Of a DNA stretch of 64,000 bases, positions 17,056-25,855 are shown piece by piece. Where the stretch lies: the NCBI GenBank assembly GCA_025153775.1, contig JAOALC010000002.1, positions 372,001-436,000 on the forward strand. Reading direction: 5' to 3'. This DNA comes from SAR92 clade bacterium H231 (GTDB lineage Bacteria > Pseudomonadota > Gammaproteobacteria > Pseudomonadales > Porticoccaceae). A model generated the notes under the pieces. The model was not told where the DNA came from. It searched no databases and saw nothing but the letters and a program-made list of their open reading frames with translations. Made by a program: the position numbers and the translations under genes. Each line of letters starts with the position of its first letter. Within the stretch, counting starts at the first letter, position 1.

Positions 17056-17778
17056 ATGAAAAAAATAGCAATTCTATGCATGTTACTTCCGTTGTTTGCA
17101 GCAAACTCATATGCCGATGACCACATGTCGAGCGGACAGGGAAATGGTGCATTTTCAACATTATTTGTTGCGACTAATGATGTAGATAGGTATATAGCAT
17201 CGGTTACTGCTAATCCCGCACTTTTTAAAGCTATTGGAGCTCAAGCTGCTGGCTACTGCGAGACCGTTTCTGGCCAAGATTATTCTGGGCAGCTCATGAT
17301 GTGGAATGCCTTCCCAAGCGCTACAGCTGCTCTTATGGGGTCTGAAAAATACAACCCTGCCAAAGCCCCAAAGGTCATGGCTAGTCAGAGAGACTTTAAG
17401 TATGGCGCCACCTGGGCTCCACTAAAACCATTTCCTCGCCTAGACCCGGGCTATGAACGTGCTATGCGAATTAAAGTCTCTCCAGCCAATCTGCCTGCAT
17501 TAATCGCCAGTATTTCAAAGCTCGAAAAAGAGGTTCAGGATTCAGGTCACGATACGTTTATGAATGGATTATTTGCCGCCATAGGTGGCGGTAAGCAAGA
17601 GGCTGGCACTTTGTATTTGAAATCTGTTACAGCTGATGCAAAGACCCACGGCGCTGTTATAGACGACTATCTATCAGGAGCCGCGTGGGGCAATACATAT
17701 CAAGAAGCAATGGCTTTGGTCGACGAAGTAGTCAATGATCAGTTCGAAGTTTGCACTCAGTTCTATACTGCAGAGTAA
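17056..17778 (+). CDS. Secreted protein of unknown function
   Basis: A 240-residue protein with a clean Sec signal peptide (MKKIAILCMLLPLFAANSYA, cleavage near residue 20) and an AAGGAG ribosome-binding site. I do not recognise the family. The mature part shows two similar halves, each starting with a beta-strand-like segment (AFSTLFVATNDVDRYIASV and AMRIKVSPANLPALIASI), so a duplicated ferredoxin-like or dimeric alpha-beta-barrel fold is possible. Two cysteines near residues 68 and 234 could form a disulphide in the periplasm. It is flanked by the metallophosphoesterase and followed by a hairpin. Confidence 0.7.
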   Translation: MKKIAILCMLLPLFAANSYADDHMSSGQGNGAFSTLFVATNDVDRYIASVTANPALFKAIGAQAAGYCETVSGQDYSGQLMMWNAFPSATAALMGSEKYNPAKAPKVMASQRDFKYGATWAPLKPFPRLDPGYERAMRIKVSPANLPALIASISKLEKEVQDSGHDTFMNGLFAAIGGGKQEAGTLYLKSVTADAKTHGAVIDDYLSGAAWGNTYQEAMALVDEVVNDQFEVCTQFYTAE

Positions 17779-17802
17779 AAAGTCAAACTCGATAACAAAA
17801 AT

Positions 17803-17833
17803 ATAGTCCCGGCGATCTAAGCGCCGGGACTAT
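17803..17833. terminator. Perfect 12-bp hairpin, possible terminator
   Basis: ATAGTCCCGGCG and CGCCGGGACTAT pair perfectly over a 7-base loop, 24 bases after the secreted-protein stop. The T-run is weak on the plus strand but present on the minus strand (TATATTTTTG), so it may stop transcripts from either side. Confidence 0.65.
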
Positions 17834-17867
17834 CATTTACTACATAACCAATTAAATAATGAGAAAG

Positions 17868-17912
17868 TGGATTTATACAGTTTAAATATCCGTTTTTGTT
17901 ACATCAGATTAC
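17868..17912. repeat. Partial, degenerate attachment-arm remnant
   Basis: GTGGATTTATACAGTTTAAA followed by TATCCGTTTTTGTTACATC matches the second half of the 95-bp arm seen at 15441 and 35343, ending in a decayed second GATTAC. The GGTGGAGGCGGCGGG core is missing. It marks a probable further module boundary between the phosphoesterase pair and the D-amino-acid/peptide genes. Confidence 0.5.
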
Positions 17913-18069
17913 CTACACGGCATAAACAATAATATCTCGGAAAGACATTTAGCTAAAAAATAAAGAAGTGCTGACTCAAGAGCTACTTGATAGGAGCAAT
18001 CGATCAACTCAAAACCATTAAAATAAATTATTGAATTGATCTCGCAGCATATCGTGTATCACACTTGCA

Positions 18070-18927
18070 CTAAAAGTCGTACTTAGCCGCCTCATAGATG
18101 GTCATGGCTTTTCCCCAGACCTCCCCCACCAAGCCATTACCAACGGGCTGCGAATCCAATTCAACCACTGGCCCAATATGTTTGCTGGAGTTAGTGATCC
18201 ATATTTCATCCGCTGTGCGAACTTCATCCATAGTCACTACCCGCTCCTGCACCTGAATACTACCATCGGCGCGCAGAGCTTCGATAGCAATGTGTCTAGA
18301 GATACCCGGAAGAAGCTGATAATCCAAGGGTGGGGTAGCTACAATACCATCTTTTACAATAAATACATTACTGCAACTTGCTTCAGTCAACTCACCACGG
18401 GCGTTATACATAATGGTTTCATCCTTTTCCAATGCGTAACTCTCTTGAAAATGCAACACATTACCTAGCAGAGCCGTCGATTTGATATCACAATGGCGCC
18501 ATCTCAAATCCTCAGTAGAGATAACGCGTAAGCCCTCTTTCGTTTTCCGATTAGGAACCTCGGGGTGCGGCGCAATCTCGATTACCATTCCAAGAACCGT
18601 GGGTTTGGTATTAGCGGGAAACCCATGGAAACGACGCCCCTCATTTCCACGACTTACTTGGAAATAAATACCAAGGTTCTGACCACCATTTTTCTCGCTT
18701 AAATTTATCGCGATATCGTGCCACTGCTTATCAGTTAATGGGTTGTCGATACCAATACTCTTTAGTCCATTCTTCATTCGCTCCATATGCAATTGAAATC
18801 CCACCATTCTCCCACCATAGGATGGCGTAACATCATAAATACCGTCACCAAAAATAAACCCTCGATCCAAAGGAGATATTGTTGCTTGCTCGGCAGGCAT
18901 ATACTCACCATTTAAATACAAAATCAT
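18070..18927 (-). CDS. D-amino-acid transaminase (class IV PLP enzyme)
   Basis: A fold-type IV aminotransferase of 285 residues if started at the ATG at 18927, which has GTGAG upstream; a GTG four codons earlier is an alternative. The DRGFIFGDGIYDV start, the RWRHCDIKS segment with the PLP lysine (K153 counted from the GTG), the LLGNVLHFQ helix and GELTEAS (E186) are diagnostic of the D-alanine aminotransferase branch and differ from the branched-chain branch. It would move the amino group of D-amino acids to a 2-oxo acid. It lies at the 3' end of a seven-gene minus-strand run with a permease, dehydrogenases, an amidohydrolase and a peptidase, suggesting use of D-residues from a peptide-like substrate. 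Confidence 0.88.
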   Translation of the reverse strand: MILYLNGEYMPAEQATISPLDRGFIFGDGIYDVTPSYGGRMVGFQLHMERMKNGLKSIGIDNPLTDKQWHDIAINLSEKNGGQNLGIYFQVSRGNEGRRFHGFPANTKPTVLGMVIEIAPHPEVPNRKTKEGLRVISTEDLRWRHCDIKSTALLGNVLHFQESYALEKDETIMYNARGELTEASCSNVFIVKDGIVATPPLDYQLLPGISRHIAIEALRADGSIQVQERVVTMDEVRTADEIWITNSSKHIGPVVELDSQPVGNGLVGEVWGKAMTIYEAAKYDF

Positions 18928-18978
18928 GATATTACTCACTTACAAATGTTATTTTTGCCATAGTCTAGGTAATACGGG

Positions 18979-20061
18979 TTACGCAGACTTGATTATTTTA
19001 ATTACACCCAGAGTACAGATAGGAATGATGTAGACCAGTGCGAAGCCAACCGAGAGGGCGGAATACCCCTGCGCCACTAAAGCAACAATACCAAGTGAGC
19101 CGATTAACCCTCCAAACAGCAGTGTTGCAATGGCGATAGCCGCTCTGGCCGGTTGACTTAGGGCATCATTAGCATCCACTTTCACTACCATCTCGATGCG
19201 CTCAATAAGGCCTTGTACCAACCCAGCACCCGTCTCGACTAAAGTGCCCAACAGTGCTACGAGAAAAACGATAAGTAATAATGGAGAGGCATATTCAGAC
19301 ATCATCCAGTAGTTGGGGACTGGCTGCTCTAGCACCTCTGGGTGGCCGACCGCGTAGCTGATATGAAAGAGTAGCGCAGGCACCATTACGGCAACGCCAG
19401 CAATAACACCGGCCAGTAACGCTTCACGCCGCGTCTGAATCGCACGAGTAGAAAATAGTAATACCGGTGCAATGGCTAAGTTATACATGGCATAGAGAAT
19501 GCCTCCACGCAGCCAACCGGACTCAATATTACCCTGAGTTAACGTTGGTAGAATCTCAACATCACCATTATTGAGTATCTCGATAAAGTAATAGCCAAAG
19601 ACTAAGTACATACCGATGGACCATAATGTGAGCACCTTCTCTACCGCTTCGCGCCCGAAATACACCAATATAACCACGAGTACCAGTACACCGACCATTC
19701 CAACATAACCGGGGGTGGCAAATTCCTGTTCAAGTATATTGCCGGCCGCCGAACTCACTACGCCTAGCACCAGTAAAAATAAAAGTAGGTAGAGAACTTC
19801 AAAGCACACCCAAAATCGACCAATCAGCTTTTTAAAAAAACTGCGGTAATCATACAACTGAAAGACGCGTGCGAATTCATAAGTGCAAGCGAGCACTATA
19901 GAGAAAACGCAGGCAGCGGCGATGGTTCCAAAAAGGCCACCCAATAGACCGTAGCGGGTGAAGAATTCAACCACCTCTCTGCCGGTGCCATAACCTCCGC
20001 CCATCACTACGGAGATAAACACCGCAGCAGGCACAACATACACATGAAATATCCGATTCAC
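18979..20061 (-). CDS. YkvI-like inner-membrane transporter
   Basis: A 360-residue polytopic protein with about ten membrane helices, matching the YkvI family, which is a branch of the APC/LeuT-fold transporters. The N-terminal VMGGGYGTGREVVEFF stretch in the first helix has the broken, glycine-rich form expected for the substrate and ion site. It probably carries an amino acid or a related amine into the cytoplasm. It lies 52 bp upstream of the D-amino-acid transaminase, so the two are likely co-transcribed. Confidence 0.82.
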   Translation of the reverse strand: MNRIFHVYVVPAAVFISVVMGGGYGTGREVVEFFTRYGLLGGLFGTIAAACVFSIVLACTYEFARVFQLYDYRSFFKKLIGRFWVCFEVLYLLLFLLVLGVVSSAAGNILEQEFATPGYVGMVGVLVLVVILVYFGREAVEKVLTLWSIGMYLVFGYYFIEILNNGDVEILPTLTQGNIESGWLRGGILYAMYNLAIAPVLLFSTRAIQTRREALLAGVIAGVAVMVPALLFHISYAVGHPEVLEQPVPNYWMMSEYASPLLLIVFLVALLGTLVETGAGLVQGLIERIEMVVKVDANDALSQPARAAIAIATLLFGGLIGSLGIVALVAQGYSALSVGFALVYIIPICTLGVIKIIKSA

Positions 20062-20184
20062 AGGCCACTCCTTTTTAAATATTTTTTATTTCGCTTTACA
20101 CTCTGCCATTGTTGTAACAAACAAAAATAGCTAGTCCTCCACTGCACTCAATGTGATTGTTTCTCAACTCGATTACGAGCAAAC

Positions 20185-21351
20185 TCATAGCTCATTGATT
20201 ACTTCGCGCGCGATAATCAGCCTTTGAATCTCACTGGTCCCCTCGTAAATAGAGGTCACCCGCACGTCGCGAGTGTAACGCTCTAGCGGACAGTCTTGGG
20301 TATAACCCATACCACCGAGTAATTGCTGAGCGGTATAGCAAACTTTATTGGCAGTTTCTGAGGCATGAAGTTTGGCCATCGCTGCCGCCTTATTAAAAGG
20401 CTCACTACTGTCCTTTAGATAAGCGGCATTCATTATTAATAAGCGCGATGCCTCGAGTTGTGTGTAGGCATCTGACATCATCCATTGCAACCCTTGAAAG
20501 CTGGCGAGGCTACGACCAAACTGCTCTCGCTCTGTGCAGTATTTACGCGCGTAATCCATCGCTGCAAAACCTATCCCCAGCGCCAGAGAACCAATACCGA
20601 TTCGCCCGCCCGCCAACTCCGCCACAGCAATACGAAAACCGTCATTTAGCTTACCCATTAAGGCAGAACTAGGGATGCGACAATTATCAAAGCTAACCAT
20701 ATTAGTACTCGATGCATGCTGGCCCATTTTTTGTTCAGCTTTACCAATGGTTATACCCGGTGTGTCGGCCTCGACTAAAAAACAGGAGATGCCTTTGCCG
20801 CTTGGTGCCTCAGCATCGGTGACCGCCCATACTACGAGGACACCGGCATATTCTGCACTGGTTATCCATGCCTTGGTGCCATTAATAATCCAGTGATCGC
20901 CGTCTTTTACCGCCTTTGTTTTCATTGCTGCAGGATCGGAACCAGCGCCCTGTTCTGATAAACAAAAACTGCCTGCTGCATAGTCGCCAGATGATAGCTT
21001 GGGTAAGTACTGTTGCTTTTGCTCTTCATTAGCCACGGCTTGAATCACTTCACCGACCATATTGGTCACCGACATGGTAACGGCAGTTGACGCACAGGCT
21101 GTGGCGATTTCTGTAATCGCCAGACTAAACGACACCACACCGGCATCACTACCACCATAGTCTGAACTAACATTCAGACCCATAAAGCCCAACTCAGCGA
21201 GCAGTTTTAGATTAGCTAAAAATAACTGTCGGTTTTTTGCTGGGTCCTTATCTCGATCAAGTTGTGCGGCAATCGGTTCGAGCTCAGCGACTGCAAACTT
21301 ACGCGCCATATCTCGAATTAGTCGTTGCTCTTCCGTTAAGGCCAAATGCAT
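20185..21351 (-). CDS. Acyl-CoA dehydrogenase
   Basis: A 388-residue flavoprotein of standard length. Signature segments are CLSEQGAGSDPAAM, WITSAEYAG, and near the C-terminus QLLGGMGYTQDCPLERYTRDVRV followed by IYEGTSEIQRLIIAREV, with the catalytic base E370. It would oxidise a short- or branched-chain acyl-CoA, such as those from branched amino acids, passing electrons to ETF. A genetic link to transaminase and aldehyde-dehydrogenase genes fits degradation of the carbon skeleton left after deamination. Confidence 0.93.
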   Translation of the reverse strand: MHLALTEEQRLIRDMARKFAVAELEPIAAQLDRDKDPAKNRQLFLANLKLLAELGFMGLNVSSDYGGSDAGVVSFSLAITEIATACASTAVTMSVTNMVGEVIQAVANEEQKQQYLPKLSSGDYAAGSFCLSEQGAGSDPAAMKTKAVKDGDHWIINGTKAWITSAEYAGVLVVWAVTDAEAPSGKGISCFLVEADTPGITIGKAEQKMGQHASSTNMVSFDNCRIPSSALMGKLNDGFRIAVAELAGGRIGIGSLALGIGFAAMDYARKYCTEREQFGRSLASFQGLQWMMSDAYTQLEASRLLIMNAAYLKDSSEPFNKAAAMAKLHASETANKVCYTAQQLLGGMGYTQDCPLERYTRDVRVTSIYEGTSEIQRLIIAREVINEL

Positions 21352-21464
21352 TGTTCTTCTTCCCTGTTCATTAATTGATGACTGTCTGCATATTTTGTAA
21401 AAGTGCTTGTATGATTAATTATCGTTATATGCTTACCGGTAGGCTTTAGCATAGACAAAGAAAA

Positions 21465-22751
21465 CTATTCTGCTTTATATATCGTGCCATTTTTCATCAC
21501 GAAATGAATATTTTCTAATAAGGTAATATCCTCAATCGGGTTGCCCTTAACCGCAACCACATCGGCATACTTGCCAACACTAATCGATCCCAGTTGCTCA
21601 CTTTCGCCCAGTAGGTCGGCAGCGCTTTTGGTTGCTGCAATAATCGCTTCCATAGGCGGCATCCCCGCCTCTACCATCAATGCAAACTCTTGCGCATTAT
21701 CACCATGAGCTGATACGCCGGTATCTGTGCCAAAAGCGATCTTGACTCCCGCCTTGTAGGCGCGGCCAAATGTGTCTTGTATCTGCGGTCCAATCCGCGC
21801 CGCTTTTGGTCTGACTATGTCGGGAAAATAGCCATCAATTTTGGCTTTCTGAGCGACAAAATCACCTGCAAGCATGGTTGCCACCAAGTAGGTGTCATGC
21901 TTTTTCATCATCGACATGGTATCGGCATCCATCAATGTCCCATGCTCAATGCTAGCGACACCAGCGCGAATTGCTCGTTGCATGCCTTCAACACCATGGG
22001 CATGAGCAGCAACTTTGAATCCATAAGAATCCGCAGTGGTGACAATAGCTTCGATCTCATCATCGAAAAACTGTGGACTGTGCGAGTGCTTAGACAGATC
22101 GAGTACTCCGCCCGTGACCATAATTTTAATTAGGTCAACGCCATTTTTATAACGCTGCCGAACCGCCTTGCGGGCATCCGCTACACCGTTAACAATACCC
22201 TCGACAGGACCGGGGTCACCTTGCAGATCTGCCCGCCAACCGTTAGTAGGATCATCGTGCCCACCGGTGCTTGATAAGGGCCTTCCTGAAGCAAATACCC
22301 GTGGTCCAATGACTAAGCCTTTATTAATTGCTTTACGCAATGCCACTGCAACCCCAGACCGATCACCAAGATCGCGTACAGTGGTAAAACCTGCCATTAG
22401 CGTAAGCTCCGCATGTCGGGCGGCTAAGTAGGCTAAGTCAGGGGCTCCAAGCGTTACTTTCTCTAACTCATAGGCAGCCGATAAAGCGATCATTAGGTGG
22501 ACATGCATATCGATCAGTCCCGGCAAGCAGGTGTATTCCGATAAATCGACAATCTGAGCATCGCCCTTATAATGGTCGCCTGAATGAATAGCACTTATGC
22601 GCTGATGATCCACAGTTATCAGCTGTCCCGACAGCACCTCTCGAGCCTCTACATCAATCAGCTTTCCGCATTTTAAAACCGTTTGCTGATCAGCAAAAAC
22701 AGGTTGCGTATTAACAAGTAAAAATGGCAAAACATAGATAAGATATTTCAT
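21465..22751 (-). CDS. Secreted amidohydrolase of the prolidase-like M38 group
   Basis: A 428-residue amidohydrolase from the ATG at 22751, chosen because of a GAGGGGAAAGC ribosome-binding site and an immediate signal peptide (MKYLIYVLPFLLVNTQPVFA). An upstream extension to 22976 would overlap the transporter gene and is rejected. The binuclear metal site is complete: H83 and H85 in MHVHL, a probable carboxylated lysine K209 in LIKIMVTGG, H250, H270 in SIEHGT, and D343 in FGTDTG. Relatives hydrolyse Xaa-Pro or N-acyl/carboxyl dipeptides in the periplasm. With the neighbouring S9 peptidase and TonB receptor it suggests stepwise breakdown of an imported peptide-like compound. Confidence 0.88.
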   Translation of the reverse strand: MKYLIYVLPFLLVNTQPVFADQQTVLKCGKLIDVEAREVLSGQLITVDHQRISAIHSGDHYKGDAQIVDLSEYTCLPGLIDMHVHLMIALSAAYELEKVTLGAPDLAYLAARHAELTLMAGFTTVRDLGDRSGVAVALRKAINKGLVIGPRVFASGRPLSSTGGHDDPTNGWRADLQGDPGPVEGIVNGVADARKAVRQRYKNGVDLIKIMVTGGVLDLSKHSHSPQFFDDEIEAIVTTADSYGFKVAAHAHGVEGMQRAIRAGVASIEHGTLMDADTMSMMKKHDTYLVATMLAGDFVAQKAKIDGYFPDIVRPKAARIGPQIQDTFGRAYKAGVKIAFGTDTGVSAHGDNAQEFALMVEAGMPPMEAIIAATKSAADLLGESEQLGSISVGKYADVVAVKGNPIEDITLLENIHFVMKNGTIYKAE

Positions 22752-22858
22752 TGCTTTCCCCTCTAAAGATGGCTTTAAAATTTTGCTGAGACCCGAGTGA
22801 AGGCCGAACTGTCTGTTATAGTAAAGCAACACATCATTAGCCCAATACCCGCAATAGG

Positions 22859-24283
22859 TTAGAAGCCCAATAAACTGTGAGCAAAGAATTTTTGCGCTAC
22901 TGTGTTGCAAAAAATAAGCAATAAAATAGCGGGAATAAAACTGCTTAATGAAAAACGTATATATTTGTCTAACCAAGATCCAGCGTAAGTGTTATTACCC
23001 AAGGCTAGCTCCTGAGTAAGTTGATGGTGCCTCCAGCGGAAGCTAACAAATAAACACACCATCAGGCCATTTAACGGCAAAATTGTGTCGTAAAAAACAT
23101 CAATAATGACATCAAAAAACGACTTACTCTGATCGGCATAAGTTGTAAATTCAGTGAATACTGTTAACGCCCCAAAAGACAGCGCCGACATAATAACAAG
23201 TGCCCCACCAGTCAGAGCCAACAACATTAATGCGCGCCGACGAGTGATATTTTTTTCGTCGATAAGATAGGCTACCGGCACCTCTATAATGGATACCAGT
23301 GAAGTAATAGCGGCGAAAAAAACCAATAAAAAGAAAACCGTCGCAATGGCATGAGCGCCAAAATAACCAATGGTATCTTGCAGCGTTAGAAAGATATTAG
23401 GCAGTAATACAAAAATCAAACTGACAGATGAATCACTTAGCTCGGCAGTATTGGTCTGAGGATTAAAGTAAAAGATCGCTGGCAGTATTAATAAACCGGC
23501 GATAAAAGCTACCGAGGTATCTGCTACGGCTACCATGGAACCGGCTTTGAGGATATTGTCCTTTTTATCGAGGTAAGAGCCATAAGTAATAAGAATGCCC
23601 ATACCCAATGATAAAGAGAAAAACGCTTGAGACAGAGCATTGTTAATAACGCCAGCATTTAACTTGGTGATATCAGGCACTATAAAAAATCGCGCGCCGT
23701 CCAGTGCGTTATCAAGGTTCAACACAAAGATAACTAAGACCAGGAGCATAATAAATAGCGATGGCATCAACACTTTAGCTGCGCGTTCAATGCCTCGTTG
23801 CACCCCCGAACGCAAAATCAAAAATACCATTGCGCCCACCAGCAACATGGCAAAAAAACTATACGGGCTATTAATAGTGTTATTAAAACTCTCCGGCCTG
23901 GCCAGATAGACGAGCTGCCCTGAGGCAGACATAACCAGATAAACGAAAAGCCAAACAGTGATGACCATATAAAATACGGCAATCATAAAGGGGGTTATAA
24001 TTTTCAGCATTCCGGTTAGGCGCCAAAATTGCTGATGCTGTGAAATCTGACTATAGGCACCGACCGGATTACTTCTGGTATGTCGCCCCATGGCTAGCTC
24101 GGCCATCAATACAGGTAGGCAGATAAAAAAAACAAAAACAAGATAAATCAGCAAAAAGGCGCCACCACCATTCTTGGCGGCATTCACTGGGAAACCTACT
24201 AGATTACCAATACCCACAGCGGATCCGGCGGTGGCTAAAACAAAACCGAGACGACTACTAAATTTTTCTCGTAGCGCAGTCAT
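22859..24283 (-). CDS. Sodium:neurotransmitter-symporter (NSS/SNF) family transporter
   Basis: A 474-residue LeuT-fold transporter. Helix 1 has the family signature GSAVGIGNLVGFPVNAAKNGGGAFL, with the unwound sodium and substrate site, and about eleven to twelve helices follow. It imports an amino acid or amine using the sodium gradient. A second member of the family lies at 50742 outside the accessory region, but the two differ widely and are not a recent copy. It is part of the minus-strand run with the peptidase and amidohydrolase. Confidence 0.93.
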   Translation of the reverse strand: MTALREKFSSRLGFVLATAGSAVGIGNLVGFPVNAAKNGGGAFLLIYLVFVFFICLPVLMAELAMGRHTRSNPVGAYSQISQHQQFWRLTGMLKIITPFMIAVFYMVITVWLFVYLVMSASGQLVYLARPESFNNTINSPYSFFAMLLVGAMVFLILRSGVQRGIERAAKVLMPSLFIMLLVLVIFVLNLDNALDGARFFIVPDITKLNAGVINNALSQAFFSLSLGMGILITYGSYLDKKDNILKAGSMVAVADTSVAFIAGLLILPAIFYFNPQTNTAELSDSSVSLIFVLLPNIFLTLQDTIGYFGAHAIATVFFLLVFFAAITSLVSIIEVPVAYLIDEKNITRRRALMLLALTGGALVIMSALSFGALTVFTEFTTYADQSKSFFDVIIDVFYDTILPLNGLMVCLFVSFRWRHHQLTQELALGNNTYAGSWLDKYIRFSLSSFIPAILLLIFCNTVAQKFFAHSLLGF

Positions 24284-24311
24284 TTGGCTGTATTTTTTAT
24301 AGTCGTTAGCA

Positions 24312-25757
24312 TTAGGAGACCTTCATTACCGCTTTCACTTCAAGAAATTCATGTAAGCCAAGCAAGCCCCACTCGCGGCCATTGCCTGACTGTTTATAGC
24401 CACCAAAGGGCGCTTCAGCCACCAGTGGTGCACTATTAATATGCACCATGCCGCATCGCATTTGCTGAGCTATGGGTTCAGCAGTGGCATTATCTTTGGC
24501 GTAGATATAGGCAGAGAGTCCATATTGTGTTGCGTTGGCTATTTCGATCGCCTCTTCTGGTGTTTTGTATGGCATTATCGCTAGCACTGGGCCGAAGACT
24601 TCCTCTTTTGCAATAAATTGGTCCCTGTTCAGGTTGGCAAAAATAGTAGGTTTAATAAAATAACCCTCACTACAACCTGCCACCGGCCCCGAACCACCTG
24701 TTATAGGCTGGAGTCCCGCAGTTTCAGCCTCTTGCAAAATAGACGTTACTTTTTCAAATTGCCCTCGATTAGCCAGTGGACCAAGCTGTGTCGCCTCATC
24801 GGCGGGGTCACCGACCATGTAAGACTCAGCGGCCTTCTTGGCTATCTCAACCACCTCATCATGCAGACTTTCAGGCACGAGGAGACGGGTACCGGCATTA
24901 CAGGATTGACCTGTATTTTCCATACATAGCCATACGCATTCAGGCACAACAGTTTCTAGATCAATGCCTTCGGTCAGAATCATTGGTGATTTTCCACCCA
25001 GCTCCTGACAAACACGTTTGACATGCGTTGCCGCTGCCTGAGCAACGGCAATACCCGCACGGGTCGAGCCGGTAAAGGACACCATATCAATGTCAGGGTG
25101 CTGACTTATAGCCGCGCCCACCACCGGCCCCTCGCCATTGACCAAGTTAAATACTCCCGGTGGTAATGCCGCCTGATCGATAACATCGGCAAATAACTGC
25201 GCTGACAGAGGTGAAAACTCTGAGGGTTTAACCACCATGGTGCAACCAGCGGCAATAGCCGGTGCCACCTTAGCCACCAACTGGCTGATCGGCCAATTCC
25301 AAGGTGTGATAAGCCCACAGACACCAACAGGTTCATGGTGAAGGCTGTAACCAGACTTTGTTTGCGTCAGATCAAACGCTTTAAGCGCAGCAATGGTCGA
25401 CTCAAGGTGCTCAATTCCGGTATAGGCCTGCACCTCACGAGATAGCGTAATAGGAGCACCCATTTCGAGGCGAATGGCTTCGGCAAAGTCATCATAACGA
25501 GATTTATAACCGGCAAGAATTTTTTCAAGATAGTCTAGACGTTGCGCCTTTGAGGTTGCCTGAAACGTTGTAAATGCTGATTTTGCCGCCATCACCGCAT
25601 TATCAACATCCTCGGCATTACCAAGCGCCAAGCGCCCAATAGTATCAGCGTTCGCTGGGTTAATCAGATCAAGGGTACTTCTAGTGCTTTTAGCTTGTTG
25701 CCACTTCCCATTAATATAAAAGGAATCCAAGTTATAGTTATCCATCGTTACTGCCAT
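24312..25757 (-). CDS. Aldehyde dehydrogenase (second copy, module IV)
   Basis: A 481-residue aldehyde dehydrogenase with TPWNWP at 151-156, E252 in QELGGKS and nucleophile C286 in NTGQSCNAGTR. The sequence belongs to a different branch from the enzyme at 3773. It would oxidise an aldehyde produced by deamination or side-chain cleavage. It lies 28 bp upstream of the NSS transporter gene and about 100 bp downstream of the S9 peptidase gene on the same strand, supporting co-transcription. Confidence 0.92.
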   Translation of the reverse strand: MAVTMDNYNLDSFYINGKWQQAKSTRSTLDLINPANADTIGRLALGNAEDVDNAVMAAKSAFTTFQATSKAQRLDYLEKILAGYKSRYDDFAEAIRLEMGAPITLSREVQAYTGIEHLESTIAALKAFDLTQTKSGYSLHHEPVGVCGLITPWNWPISQLVAKVAPAIAAGCTMVVKPSEFSPLSAQLFADVIDQAALPPGVFNLVNGEGPVVGAAISQHPDIDMVSFTGSTRAGIAVAQAAATHVKRVCQELGGKSPMILTEGIDLETVVPECVWLCMENTGQSCNAGTRLLVPESLHDEVVEIAKKAAESYMVGDPADEATQLGPLANRGQFEKVTSILQEAETAGLQPITGGSGPVAGCSEGYFIKPTIFANLNRDQFIAKEEVFGPVLAIMPYKTPEEAIEIANATQYGLSAYIYAKDNATAEPIAQQMRCGMVHINSAPLVAEAPFGGYKQSGNGREWGLLGLHEFLEVKAVMKVS

Positions 25758-25855
25758 GTTCCGTCTCTCTGAAAATTATGCCCAGCGTTTTGTGCAATAT
25801 CTGCCTACTAGACTTAAGCTAAAATTTTTTAACCGCTGAAATCTGGTAGCAAATG

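Noticed and set aside
22752-22976. 75-residue N-terminal extension of the amidohydrolase
   Set aside because: It overlaps the transporter gene, while the ATG at 22751 has a strong ribosome-binding site and is followed at once by a signal peptide.
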